NCBI GenBank assembly: GCA_905214235.1
Contig: CAJMLF010000006.1
Location: forward strand, 11,952-75,951
Length of the DNA stretch: 64,000 nucleotides
Direction: 5' to 3'
Origin: an uncultured bacterium
GTDB lineage: Bacteria > Bacillota > Bacilli > Lactobacillales > Lactobacillaceae
Position numbers and translations under genes: made by a program. The stretch's first letter is position 1; every line of letters begins with the position of its first letter. Shown piece by piece: positions 51,448-61,043 of this stretch. The notes under the pieces were generated by a model, which saw only the letters and a program-made list of their open reading frames with translations, was not told where the DNA came from and searched no databases.

Positions 51448-52092
51448 ATGAGTAAAGTATTTATCGCGGGCGGCTCTGGCCGGGTCGCAACTGACCTAAT
51501 CAAGGACCTGGTAGCCGCCGGAAACAACGTTGTTGCGGGGGCCCGCCATCCCAAAAAGATCATTGAGTTGGCTGGGGTCACGCCGGTCACCCTGGACCTC
51601 CATGGTGACGTCGCTAAGATTGCGACCCTGATGGCCGGCAGTGACGCGGTTTACTTCGTTGCCGGCTCCCGGGGCAAGGACCTCTTACAGACCGATGCCA
51701 TGGGTGCGGTCAAGACGATGCAGGCCGCCCAGCGTGCCGGCGTTAAGCGCTACATCATGTTGAGCTCCATGTACGCCCTCCAGCCAGAAAAGTGGGCCGA
51801 CTACCCGGCATTGGCTTCGATCACCGACTACAATATCGCCAAGTTCTTCGCCGACAACTACCTGATCAGCAATACTGACCTGGACTACACAATTATCCAA
51901 CCGGCTTCACTGACCGAGGAAGCGGCCACCGGCAAGGTTAGCTTTGGAGAAGGCAACGACACTACGAACCCGATTCCGGACGTTGCCCGTGTCTTGGCCA
52001 GCGTACTGACGGCTGATAACACCATCGGCAAGGTCATCATGATGCGCAGCGGCCAGGCACCAATTGAAGACGCGGTGGCAGCTGTAAAGTAG
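51448..52092 (+). CDS. NAD(P)-binding atypical SDR (YwnB/NmrA-like)
   Basis: 214 aa; SD AAAGGAGGA. VFIAGGSGRVATDLIKDLVAAGNNVVAGARHP nucleotide-binding motif, YIMLSSMYALQPEKW, YTIIQPASLTEEA. It follows the nitroreductase pseudogene by 33 nt in the same direction and was probably its partner in a redox operon. It is similar to but distinct from the SDR gene at 45.1 kb. Confidence 0.87.
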   Translation: MSKVFIAGGSGRVATDLIKDLVAAGNNVVAGARHPKKIIELAGVTPVTLDLHGDVAKIATLMAGSDAVYFVAGSRGKDLLQTDAMGAVKTMQAAQRAGVKRYIMLSSMYALQPEKWADYPALASITDYNIAKFFADNYLISNTDLDYTIIQPASLTEEAATGKVSFGEGNDTTNPIPDVARVLASVLTADNTIGKVIMMRSGQAPIEDAVAAVK

Positions 52093-52153
52093 CCCTCCAT
52101 ACCAAAGGAGTACCCGTTTCCGGTACTCACCTAAAAAATAATGCTAATACCGA

Positions 52154-52204
52154 AAGTACGGTCCAACATCCAGAAGGGATTCGACGTTGGACCGTACTTT
52201 TTCT
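52154..52204. terminator. bidirectional terminator SDR / GH2
   Basis: AAAGTACGGTCCAAC ... GTTGGACCGTACTTTTT; perfect 15-bp stem. Confidence 0.9.
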
Positions 52205-52257
52205 GTCATTTCTTTGTATAAGGAGTTTGTTTGTATTCCTGAGGTTGTTGAATACAA

Positions 52258-54687
52258 TTATTTGCTACTTGGTGCAATCTGAAACTTAACTTTTGCATCT
52301 GATAGTTTGGAGTTTGAAATAGTAACCGTCACCTCCCCTCGTTGCGTCGGCCGCAGGATTGCCTGGGCCTGCCCATGATAGGTATGGGTCTTAGTATCAG
52401 CATAGTTATCTTCACCTTGCGGGTTAGCATTTCCAAAGCCCACTAACTTTGCTGGGCCATCAACCGTTATCGTGAGCGGACAATCCTCTTGCGAATTCAA
52501 TCGACCATTTTTATCAACCAAAGCAAGGTCAACGTAGGCGAGGTCAGCCGAGTTATTAGTAATTTGATTTTCTTCTAGCTGGGCCCGAATGTGGTCGACC
52601 TTTCCAGCCGTCTGCAGGCTAAATGATTTGCCCGCACTAGTCGCGGTTAACGTACCGGGTTGGTAAGGCAGGTTAAATATTGCCCGGTGGTCCTTAACCG
52701 CTTGGGTGGCGATTTGGTGACCATTTAGGGTTAGGGTAGCCTCCTCACCGGCAGCGTATACTTCGACCGTGACGTCTTGACCTTCGTAGCCACGCCAGGT
52801 CCAACTACTAATACCATCGATGAAGCCCCAGCTACCAAAACCAAACTCATTTGGCTCTTTCTTGATCCAGGGGTAGCGAACCGCGATGTACGGCGCCTGC
52901 CGTTTGCCAAAAACAATTTCCCGGTAGTACGAAACTGGACAGCGGTTGCCAAGCAGGTCAAAGTCCCCGCTAGCGGCAGTCCGCCACGGGTATTGGCCAT
53001 AAAAGTCGCCTTGACCGCGCCCGTAGTGCATTTGACCAATGCCACACTCGCCAAGGTAGTCCCAACCAGTCCAGGTGAAATCCCCTAGCAGGTATGGGTA
53101 CTTTTTAATGAGGGCCCAATTTTCACTAATCTGGTAAGGGTAGGTTTCCGTCCCCAGAATCAACCGGTGCGGGTACTTCTTGCCATCCATCACGTAACGA
53201 GCGGTCCCGTAGTTATAACCGGCAATGTCGAGGGCCGCAAACGATTCGGCCGTCGCCTGACCGGTCAGCTCATCTTCAATGACTTCCTTGGTCAAGGATG
53301 ACATGTTAGCCGCGAGGGCATTGATATCCATCTTTGCCGGGTGGTCACCATTTTTTGCCTGCCCTTGTTGCATCTTTTTGGCGGTTACCGCTCCCAACGT
53401 TACCAGGAAATTCGTCGCGTCGGTAATGTAGCGGGTATTATCAAGCTGACGAAGATAAGCAACAATCTTACGGGCCTGCTGTGCCCCATACGGTGTTCCC
53501 AGTGACTGAATTTCGTTACCAATTGAGTACAGAACTACCGACGGGTGATTATACGAACTATTTACGAGTGAACGGGCCATATACTTCCAGTGGCCAGTAA
53601 AGTCTTGGGCAACATCTTGGGGATTCTTTGGCCGGTCCCATGCATCGCTTAACTCGTTTAGCACCAGGACCCCATAGTGGTCACAGGCATCCAAGATATT
53701 TTGACTAGCCTGGTTGTGGGAGCAACGAATTGCGTTGAAGCCCGCAGCATGCAGCTTTTGAATCCGGCGCCATTCAGCAGCCCGGATGTCCGCAGCACCA
53801 ATTAACCCGTTGTCGTGGTGAAGGCAAGCTCCCCGTAGCTTGACAGTCTGGCCGTTCACCATCAGTCCCCTTTGCCGGTTCAGGGCTAGGGTCCGAATGC
53901 CCACACTGGTTTGGGCTGTGTCAATGACCTGGTCACCATCCATAATTGCTACCTGTAGGGTATACAACGTTGGCGACTCTGATGACCACAGCTGGGCATC
54001 GGCCACATCGAGACGCTGTTGAAATTCTTCCCTGTCACCATCACCAAACATGGTTAATGGGCATGCGGTACTAGCAACGGTTTTGCCATCTGCATTATCC
54101 AATGTGATCCGGGCGGTCAAGTCCTTAGCATGGTGTCCATGGTTAATAACTTGAGTAGTCACGGCAAGCGTTGCCAGTCCGTCCGCTACTCCCATGGCCC
54201 GGACACGCAAACCATTAACCGGAATTTGAACCTCATTACCAACATAAAGGTGGACGTCCCGGTACACCCCCAGGCCGGAGTACCAACGAGAATCATCAGC
54301 ACTTACCGCGGTGACCTTGATATCGTTAGTCTGGCCGTAACGTAAGAAGCGGTCGAGTGACACCAAAAAACTAGCATAGCCGGTTGGTTCACCACCTGCA
54401 TACTGGTCATTAACGTACACCTTACTGTGGGTATAAACACCTTCAAACTCAAGGGTAACGTAATTAGCGGTCCATTCTTTGGGAACCATTAAGTGCTTTA
54501 CTAGGGTCACCGTCCCGTTCGGGTAGTAGCCCTTCTTATTACCGGTTGGCGCATTGTGGTCACGGTCACGGTGAATTAGGTCATCGTATGGCAGGGTAAC
54601 CGGCTTCCCCTTGGCAGGAGCAAGGGACAGACCACCTTGGCCACCAGTTAATACCTCCCAGTTACTGTTAAAATCTGTTGGAATCAT
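52258..54687 (-). CDS. GH2 family glycoside hydrolase (beta-galactosidase-like)
   Basis: 809 aa, cytoplasmic. N-terminal sugar-binding jelly roll (VTLEFEGVYTHSKVYVNDQYAG), immunoglobulin-like domain (about 165-265), TIM barrel with acid/base Glu in YSIGNEIQ (about 391) and nucleophile Glu in ILGTETYPY (about 515), then DUF4982-like and further beta domains. The architecture fits exo-beta-galactosidase/beta-glucuronidase-type GH2, distinct from LacLM. The substrate is probably a beta-linked plant or host glycan. It diverges from the GH3-PTS operon, with a cre-like site in its promoter. Confidence 0.88.
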   Translation of the reverse strand: MIPTDFNSNWEVLTGGQGGLSLAPAKGKPVTLPYDDLIHRDRDHNAPTGNKKGYYPNGTVTLVKHLMVPKEWTANYVTLEFEGVYTHSKVYVNDQYAGGEPTGYASFLVSLDRFLRYGQTNDIKVTAVSADDSRWYSGLGVYRDVHLYVGNEVQIPVNGLRVRAMGVADGLATLAVTTQVINHGHHAKDLTARITLDNADGKTVASTACPLTMFGDGDREEFQQRLDVADAQLWSSESPTLYTLQVAIMDGDQVIDTAQTSVGIRTLALNRQRGLMVNGQTVKLRGACLHHDNGLIGAADIRAAEWRRIQKLHAAGFNAIRCSHNQASQNILDACDHYGVLVLNELSDAWDRPKNPQDVAQDFTGHWKYMARSLVNSSYNHPSVVLYSIGNEIQSLGTPYGAQQARKIVAYLRQLDNTRYITDATNFLVTLGAVTAKKMQQGQAKNGDHPAKMDINALAANMSSLTKEVIEDELTGQATAESFAALDIAGYNYGTARYVMDGKKYPHRLILGTETYPYQISENWALIKKYPYLLGDFTWTGWDYLGECGIGQMHYGRGQGDFYGQYPWRTAASGDFDLLGNRCPVSYYREIVFGKRQAPYIAVRYPWIKKEPNEFGFGSWGFIDGISSWTWRGYEGQDVTVEVYAAGEEATLTLNGHQIATQAVKDHRAIFNLPYQPGTLTATSAGKSFSLQTAGKVDHIRAQLEENQITNNSADLAYVDLALVDKNGRLNSQEDCPLTITVDGPAKLVGFGNANPQGEDNYADTKTHTYHGQAQAILRPTQRGEVTVTISNSKLSDAKVKFQIAPSSK

Positions 54688-54714
54688 TGATCTTCACTCC
54701 ATCCTCTGTTCCTA

Positions 54715-54728
54715 TGTAAGCGTTTCAC
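54715..54728. promoter_or_regulatory. cre-like site between GH2 and GH3 genes
   Basis: TGTAAGCGTTTCAC has a perfect TGTAAGCG half and a spaced TCAC second half. It lies 28 bp upstream of the GH2 start in the 234-bp divergent promoter region. Confidence 0.45.
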
Positions 54729-54921
54729 ATTCACCGTGAGTATACCGACTTCCACTGGTTGGCAAGCACTATTTTTAGGTATTTAGGGTCAATTTTAGCG
54801 TTAACAGTAAGCAAACTTCCTATTCATCATTTATTCCCCCAAAAAGCTAATATTATTCTTTAAAGCCCTTTCATAGAATTTAAATTAGGAACTGAATTAA
54901 GAATAAGGAGGTTACCCAACT

Positions 54922-57210
54922 ATGGAGGAACCAAAAGCAATTTTAAAGAAGTTAACACTAGAAGAAAAAGCTAGTCTGTGCTCAGGACGTGGCGCCTGGC
55001 ACACCAAGACCATAAAGCGGCTCGGCATTCCAGAAACGATGATGTGCGATGGCCCCGTCGGCCTGCGTAAGCAAGTTGGTAAGGAAGACAACTTGGGAAT
55101 CAACGAATCCGTCAAAACGGTTTGTTTTCCTGCCACTGCAACCCTGGCCTGGTCGTTTGACCCCCAAGCAACGGCTGCCCTTGGTAAGACCCTTGGACGG
55201 GAATGCCAATCACAAAATGTCCAAATGCTCTTAGGACCTGGAATGAACATCAAACGAAACGTCCTCGGTGGCCGTAACTTTGAATACTACAGCGAAGACC
55301 CTTACCTCACCGGTCAACTTGCGGCCGCCTACATCAATGGGCTCCAGTCCACGGGGGTGGCTGCCTGCGCCAAGCACTTTGCCGGAAACAGCCAGGAAAC
55401 CTTCCGGATGTCTGGTAATTCAATCATCGCTGAGCGCCCACTTCACGAAATTTACCTGGCCGCCTTTGAACATGTTGTTAAAAATACCCACCTGCGGTCA
55501 ATTATGGCCGCTTACAATTCACTCAACGGTCACTTCTGCTCGGAAAATAAGGACCTCCTTACCACCACTTTAAGAAACAAGTGGGGATTTTCCGGGATGA
55601 CCGTTACTGACTGGGGAGCCGTCAAAGACCGGGTTAAGGGAATTCAAGCCGGCTGTGACCTGGAAATGCCTGGTGGCCCAGGTGCCCAAGACGATGCCAT
55701 TGTAGCTGCTGTTAAGGATGGGCGCTTAGCAACGGCCGACCTCGACAAGGCCGTTTTAAACGTCCTCCGCTTCATCAAACAGGCCGTTGATAACCGGCAA
55801 ACGGTCACTGGTAACCTTGATGCTGACCACGACCTCGCGGTTAAGTTAGCGACCCAGTCAGACGTGCTTATGCAAAACAAACATAACTTGCTCCCGTTAA
55901 ATAAGGGACAAAAGGTAGCCTTTATCGGCGCCTTCGCCCAAAAGCCACGCTTCCAAGGTGGCGGTAGTTCGCACGTTAACGCCTACAAGGTCAGCTCTGC
56001 CCTTGATTATGCTAAGGACCAACACCTCAACATTAACTTTGTGCCTGGTTACGATGCCGATAGTGACGACCCTGACCATCAATTAGAAACTGCCGCAGTA
56101 ACTGCTGCCCAGGGTGCCGATGTGGTAGTTATCTTTGCTGGCCTTCCTGACCGTTACGAAACTGAGGGTGAAGACCGGACAACCATGAAAATGCCTGCTA
56201 ACCAAAACCAGCTGATTCACGCGATTAGCGCCGTCCAGCCGAATACGGTGGTCGTCCTCCACACTGGCTCACCAGTTGAAATGCCATGGAAAGATGACGT
56301 TGCTGCCATCATGAACATGGGCTTAGCTGGTGAAGGGGTCGGCGAGGCCACCGGTCAACTGCTCTACGGTCAAGCTAACCCTTCTGGTCACCTAACGGAA
56401 ACTTATCCTCAACGACTGGAGGATACTTCTTCCTACCTCAACTACCCTGGTGAAAAAGGGACAGTCCACTACCGGGAAAACATCTTCGTCGGTTACCGTT
56501 ATTACGACAAGAAGAAAGTCGCAGTTAACTTCCCATTTGGTGCCGGTCTCTCCTACACGACCTTTAAATTTACTAACCTAACGCTTTCAACAAGCAGCAT
56601 GAAGGACACCGACCAGGCAACTATTAGCTGTGACGTAACTAACACTGGCAAGCAGGCTGGGGCAGTGACTGCTCAGCTATACATTGGCTGCCAGCACTCC
56701 GCCGTCCTGCGTCCTGTCCGTGAGCTCAAAGGCTTCCAGAAATGTTTCTTAAAGGCCGGGGAAACTCAGCAGATCACCTTTATCCTTAACCGGGAAAGCT
56801 TCCAGTACTGGAACGAACAAATTCATAACTGGACAGTTGAGTCTGGAAACTATCAACTAGCAATTGGTGACTCAAGCCGGCACTTACCATTAACCGGTTC
56901 AATCACGGTAATAGCCACGACCAAGCTGCCAATTCACTACTCAATTTATACGCCAATTGCCGAGGTAATCGACCACCCCGACGCTAAGAAGGAACTGGCC
57001 AAGGTTATGCAGCACCAGGTTTTGAAGATTGATGACCAAACGCTGGAAGCAATGGATCCCCAAAAGCGACAGAAGACGGAAGCAACGATCGAAGGAATGC
57101 TCCAAAATGCTGCTTCGATGACCCTGATGGCAATGGTTAGTCTCGGTAGCATGAGCATCAAGAAGCTCCGCCTAATGATTGACCGCCTCAATAGCAAGGA
57201 GGACGCTTAA
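54922..57210 (+). CDS. GH3 beta-glucosidase
   Basis: 762 aa; SD AAGGAGG. Three GH3 domains: TIM barrel with CDGPVGLRKQ, KHFAGNSQE and nucleophile Asp230 in VTDWGAV; alpha/beta sandwich with GGSSHVNAYKV and the acid/base candidate Glu in DRYETEGEDRT; and a fibronectin-III-like domain (FGAGLSYTTFKFTNL). A helical tail of about 110 residues follows the usual end (PIHYSIYTPIAEV onward). No signal peptide. Its stop overlaps the ATG of the PTS gene (TAATG), so it is made together with that transporter. Confidence 0.92.
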   Translation: MEEPKAILKKLTLEEKASLCSGRGAWHTKTIKRLGIPETMMCDGPVGLRKQVGKEDNLGINESVKTVCFPATATLAWSFDPQATAALGKTLGRECQSQNVQMLLGPGMNIKRNVLGGRNFEYYSEDPYLTGQLAAAYINGLQSTGVAACAKHFAGNSQETFRMSGNSIIAERPLHEIYLAAFEHVVKNTHLRSIMAAYNSLNGHFCSENKDLLTTTLRNKWGFSGMTVTDWGAVKDRVKGIQAGCDLEMPGGPGAQDDAIVAAVKDGRLATADLDKAVLNVLRFIKQAVDNRQTVTGNLDADHDLAVKLATQSDVLMQNKHNLLPLNKGQKVAFIGAFAQKPRFQGGGSSHVNAYKVSSALDYAKDQHLNINFVPGYDADSDDPDHQLETAAVTAAQGADVVVIFAGLPDRYETEGEDRTTMKMPANQNQLIHAISAVQPNTVVVLHTGSPVEMPWKDDVAAIMNMGLAGEGVGEATGQLLYGQANPSGHLTETYPQRLEDTSSYLNYPGEKGTVHYRENIFVGYRYYDKKKVAVNFPFGAGLSYTTFKFTNLTLSTSSMKDTDQATISCDVTNTGKQAGAVTAQLYIGCQHSAVLRPVRELKGFQKCFLKAGETQQITFILNRESFQYWNEQIHNWTVESGNYQLAIGDSSRHLPLTGSITVIATTKLPIHYSIYTPIAEVIDHPDAKKELAKVMQHQVLKIDDQTLEAMDPQKRQKTEATIEGMLQNAASMTLMAMVSLGSMSIKKLRLMIDRLNSKEDA

Positions 57211-58652
57211 TGCTGACGACCTTAACCCACTTCTTTGCGGCATTCGGCGCTACCGTCGTGGTGCCGGTAATGATCTTCATCATTGCCCTATGCCTGCGGG
57301 TGCGTCCTAAAGTCGCCCTTGCTTCCGGTCTGTATGCCGGGGTCGGATTGACTGGTTTTTCCTGGATCATTACCGCCTTTACCCCGCTCGTCACTAAGAT
57401 CATCAAGCAGATGGTCCATTCAACGGGCATTAACCTCCCGATTGTTGACCTTGGGTGGCAGGCGGGATCACTGGCCGCGTTCGGGGCGCCAGTCGGTATC
57501 CTGATCTTTGTTTTGGCCCTCATCTTCGAGCTTATCCTTTTCTGGCTCGGTATCACAAAAGTCCTCGTCCCCTCCGGTCTCTGGAACAATTACGGGGATA
57601 TGATTTGGGGCGTGCTCGCCTATTACGCCACCGGCAAGTTATGGATTGCCCTTGCCCTACCAGCGTTTCTAATTTGCTTTTCACTGATTCTGTCCGAGAT
57701 CCAGGCCGACCGGTGGTCAAAGTACTACCAGATTCCCAACGCCTGTACCTGTTGCCTCCACAACATTGAAATGGTGATTCCCGCCATCATTCTGGACCCG
57801 CTGTGGAATTGCCTGGGGCTCAACAGGATTGCCATCACCCCCAATGGTCTCAAAAAACGTTTCGGTGTCCTTGGTGAGCCAACTTTCCTTGGTGCCATCC
57901 TCGGTGTTTTCATTGGGATATTAGGTAATTTGACTGACCTCTTCACTTTTAAGGCCTGGGGCCAAATTCTCCAGTTTGCCATCCAACTAGCAGCGGTCAT
58001 GACCATCTTCCCCCTGGTGACAAAGATCTTTGCCGATGCCTTTGTCCCACTGGCCAACGAAATTGATGCCCACCGCAAGGCCCAGGACGCCAAGGAAGGG
58101 ACCATTTCCAATAAGAAACAGTGGTTCCTCGTAGTCGATGATGGTGTGGGGTACGGTGAAACGACCACTATCCTCTCGGGAATGATTCTTATCCCCATTA
58201 TGGTGGCAATTGCCTTTCTCCTCCCCGGCAATCGGACCCTTCCAGTGGTCGACCTGATTGCCCTGCCATACATGTGTGAATCATTTGTTGCACTGACTAA
58301 TGGTAATATCGCCAAGGTGATTGCCAATGGGGTCGTCTGGTTTAGCGTCGGCCTCTATGCTTCATCCTGGCTGGGGTCAATCTACACCGGCGCGGTTTCA
58401 CACTTTGGCGTCGCCCTACCAGCCGGGGTGGTAATGATCACTAGTTTTAACCTGATGGCCCGACCAATCAACGCCTTGATCTTTGCCGCATTTATTTCCC
58501 AAAGTCCCCTGTGGATTGGTATTTGTATCGTTGCCTACCTTCTTTCACTAGTTGGCTTACGACGTTATCGACCACAAATCTGGTCCTACCTGAACAAGAT
58601 GGCTAGCAAGAACGCCAGCAGCAAGGATCACGCTGTCCAAACAAATAAATAG
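57210..58652 (+). CDS. PTS EIIC component, galactitol (GatC) family, orphan
   Basis: 480 aa, about ten to twelve hydrophobic helices. It follows GatC over its length, e.g. VVDLGWQAGSLAAFGAPVGILIF, LNRIAITPNGLKKRFGVLGEP, AVMTIFPLVTKIFADAFVPLA and FLLPGNRTLPVVDLIALPY. GAT-family IIC proteins move the sugar while EIIA and EIIB donate phosphate, but no IIA or IIB gene lies in this operon: a terminator follows. Translational coupling to GH3 suggests it imports a beta-glucoside or related glycoside. It may borrow IIA/IIB from elsewhere or act without phosphorylation. Confidence 0.88.
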   Translation: MLTTLTHFFAAFGATVVVPVMIFIIALCLRVRPKVALASGLYAGVGLTGFSWIITAFTPLVTKIIKQMVHSTGINLPIVDLGWQAGSLAAFGAPVGILIFVLALIFELILFWLGITKVLVPSGLWNNYGDMIWGVLAYYATGKLWIALALPAFLICFSLILSEIQADRWSKYYQIPNACTCCLHNIEMVIPAIILDPLWNCLGLNRIAITPNGLKKRFGVLGEPTFLGAILGVFIGILGNLTDLFTFKAWGQILQFAIQLAAVMTIFPLVTKIFADAFVPLANEIDAHRKAQDAKEGTISNKKQWFLVVDDGVGYGETTTILSGMILIPIMVAIAFLLPGNRTLPVVDLIALPYMCESFVALTNGNIAKVIANGVVWFSVGLYASSWLGSIYTGAVSHFGVALPAGVVMITSFNLMARPINALIFAAFISQSPLWIGICIVAYLLSLVGLRRYRPQIWSYLNKMASKNASSKDHAVQTNK

Positions 58653-58665
58653 CAACTACTTAAAT

Positions 58666-58712
58666 GGCCCCCTACAGGCAATTAAATTACTTGTAGAGGG
58701 CCGCGCTTTTTA
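58666..58712 (+). terminator. terminator after PTS IIC gene
   Basis: GGCCCCCTACA ... TGTAGAGGGCC with one mismatch, then GCTTTTTAG. Confidence 0.78.
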
Positions 58713-58732
58713 GGGAGCAATTGTTTCACTAT

Positions 58733-58876
58733 TTATATTTTGTGGGGCCACAGGGCCAGGTACTTTTTGGCGACTGCTAACTCCAGTCTAGCATCGTATA
58801 ATTCTTGGCTTTTCTTTGCCCGTCGCTGATTAGTGAAGCCCGGGGTTAATGACCACCAGCTTCGACTAATGATTTT
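58733..58876 (-). pseudogene. small gene remnant, no start codon
   Basis: A minus-strand open frame of 47 codons between two TAA stops reads SWWSLTPGFTNQRRAKKSQ, then a helical stretch ELYDARLELAVAKKYLALW. It has gene-like composition but no ATG, GTG or SD. It looks like the C-terminal relic of a lost gene. Family unknown. The remainder of the 355-bp gap 58653-59007 holds only terminators. Confidence 0.35.
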
Positions 58877-58952
58877 TTAATAGTGGTTTGCCACAGCCAG
58901 TTGGGAAGCGTAATGGACTTATTTATGATTCCCCTTTACAATTACAAATACA

Positions 58953-59005
58953 AAGCGACTGCTAACTGCCGGATTTACCGGGTGTTAGCAGCCGCTTCAT
59001 TTTTC
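58953..59005 (-). terminator. terminator after GH3 pseudogene
   Basis: GAAGCG.CTGCTAAC..CCGG ... CCGG..GTTAGCAG.CGCTTT, a long stem read on the minus strand. Confidence 0.8.
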
Positions 59006-59007
59006 TT

Positions 59008-60979
59008 TTATTCAACTTGGGCAACAAATTGCCGCTTCGTGCCGTCAATCAGGGCATCCTTTGTGACGGTGACCTTTCCTTTGGTATTCAAGTTATCCGA
59101 TACATCCCCAGCCAACAAGGTGAACTGGCCATGCTCAACCTTCCACTTCATATCTTCATCCAAGAAAGCGAACAGGCTCGGGTTGACGATGAAGGTAACC
59201 GTCTCCTTCTCACTAGGTTGGAGTTCAACCCGTTTGAACCCGGCTAACTGCTTATTGGGCCGAACCATTGAGGCGACCTCGTCTCGAAAGTAGAGTTGGA
59301 CAACCTCGGCACCGGCCACGTGGCCAGTATTTTTAACGTCCACACTGACCTTAAATACTTGATCAGGGGTGACTTGGTCATGGTCAACTCGCAGGTGGTC
59401 AACCTTAAAGCTCGTGTATGAGAGTCCGTGGCCAAAGGCATAGCGTGGTGTCCGCGGCCCGTCAACGTAAGTATTGAAGGCTGCGGATGCCCCTGTATCA
59501 GTCCCCGAACCATTGTCATGGTTATAGTAAACCGGAATTTGTCCGGCGTTCCGGGCTACCGAGCAGGTTAGCTTGCCGGACGGGTTAATTTTGCCCGTCA
59601 TAATGTCGGCCAGGACTTCCCCACCGAATTCGCCAGGTGTCCAGGCCTCAATAATGGCGTTTAAGTACTTATCGGCCACATCACTGGAAATCGGCCGGCC
59701 GTCAAAGTGGACCCCTACTAAGGTCTTGCCTAGCTTGGCAACCTGCTTAATAAACTTATCCTGAATTGCCGGCAGGTTAATGCTTTGGGAATCAATCCCT
59801 TCCCCGGTGGTCGAGGTCATGTTCCAGCCGTACTTACCACCAAGCGTCAGAACAACAACATCCGCCTTCTTAGCTACTGCAAGGGCCTCAGCGAAGTGCG
59901 TATCGTCATTGCCGACATAGGGGAAGCCGTATGCGTACTCGACAGTTGCCCGTGGACAGGCGTCCTTAAGCGCAGCAAAGAGACTCTTTGCCTGTGGGTA
60001 ACACTGCCGGGTCAGTTTCTCAACGGCAGCCGGTTGACGGTGCACGATTGACCCGGGATAGGTATTCACGGTTGCGTGGGGGTTAACCGGTGAATCATCA
60101 TCGGTTTCGATTCCGGCCATCGTGACCTTAACCCCGACCGTTGATTCTTTCATCCCCATATAGGTGTAGCAGCCAAAAAGGGACCGAACTGAATCGGCGT
60201 GGCAGCCGATTACGGCAATCCTCTTGGTTTCAGTGTTGAGCGGCAATGCACCATCGTTTTTTAGCATGATAACTGATTTAGCAGCCGCCTCCCGGCTAAT
60301 CTTCTTTGCTGCCGGGTCACTGTAAATTTTGGCGACCTTATCGTTTTCTTTAGCAAAGGGGTGTTCGAATAAGCCGAGTTTAAACTTCGTTACAAGGGTG
60401 TGATAAACGGCCCGGTCAAGGTAGGCCTCATCTAGTTGGCCATTCTCAATCATCTTTACCAGGTCCTGGTTGTAACAGTTAACAATTGGCAACTCGGCGT
60501 CCATCCCGGCCAAAGCGGGGATCGCGGGTGACGTCAAGGACGGGGGCACACACCTGCCGCATTCCCACTGCCCGACTCTGCTTACCAATGACCTTCCCAA
60601 CCTCTTCCTCAAGGACGGGGTCCCAGGTCGAAGCCTGACCAATTCCTGATGGAAAGGTTGTTGAATTAGCCACCAGGGGGCCCGACAGTGACTCAATATG
60701 GAACAAAGCTGGGATGTGGTGGTCAGACAGGCGCATTGCCAATCGCTGGTCTTCGTTGACCATCTTGGCAACCGCCTGCTCTGTTGGCATTGCCACAGCA
60801 ATCAGGTTAGAAACCTGGCCGAAGCCGTGGGGAAAGAGGTCGTCCGCCTTCCGCTTTCCCATTTGAGCCCGTCCAAAGCATTGGACTTGCCCTAACTTTT
60901 CGGCTAGTGACATCTTACTTAGCAGGTCCTTCGCCCGCTCCTCTGCACTAAGCGCGGAGTTTAAATACTTTTCCGTCAT
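59008..60979 (-). pseudogene. GH3 glycosidase gene with internal out-of-frame deletion
   Basis: Starts at ATG 60979 (SD AAGGAGG) with a normal GH3 N-terminus (LLSKMSLAEKLGQVQ ... FHIESLSGPLVAN ... CAPVLDVTRDPRFGR). It shifts frame at about 60510 and stops at 60479. In the other frame the gene resumes at AGMDAELPIVNCYNQDLV and runs to 59008 with intact sandwich and fibronectin-like domains. About 150 residues that should lie between, including the KHFAGY-type loop and the nucleophile Asp, are missing. The break sits on a GGCCGGG sequence, suggesting deletion between short repeats. Related to beta-xylosidase/beta-glucosidase GH3; inactive. Confidence 0.9.
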
Positions 60980-60989
60980 CGTTCATTTC

Positions 60990-61040
60990 CTCCTTAAATG
61001 AAAAAGCCATAGCTTAACTTAGTTATGACTTTTGAACCTA
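60990..61040 (-). terminator. attenuator-like hairpin between MFS gene and GH3 pseudogene
   Basis: AAAAGTCATA ... TATGGCTTTTTC on the minus strand, a 10-bp stem with one G-T pair and a T-run, placed just before the GH3 SD. It would reduce read-through from the upstream porter gene. Confidence 0.6.
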
Positions 61041-61043
61041 AAA

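Noticed and set aside
58883..59293. Plus-strand frame of 136 codons
   Set aside because: Reverse of the GH3 pseudogene and its terminator; no SD and no recognisable motif.
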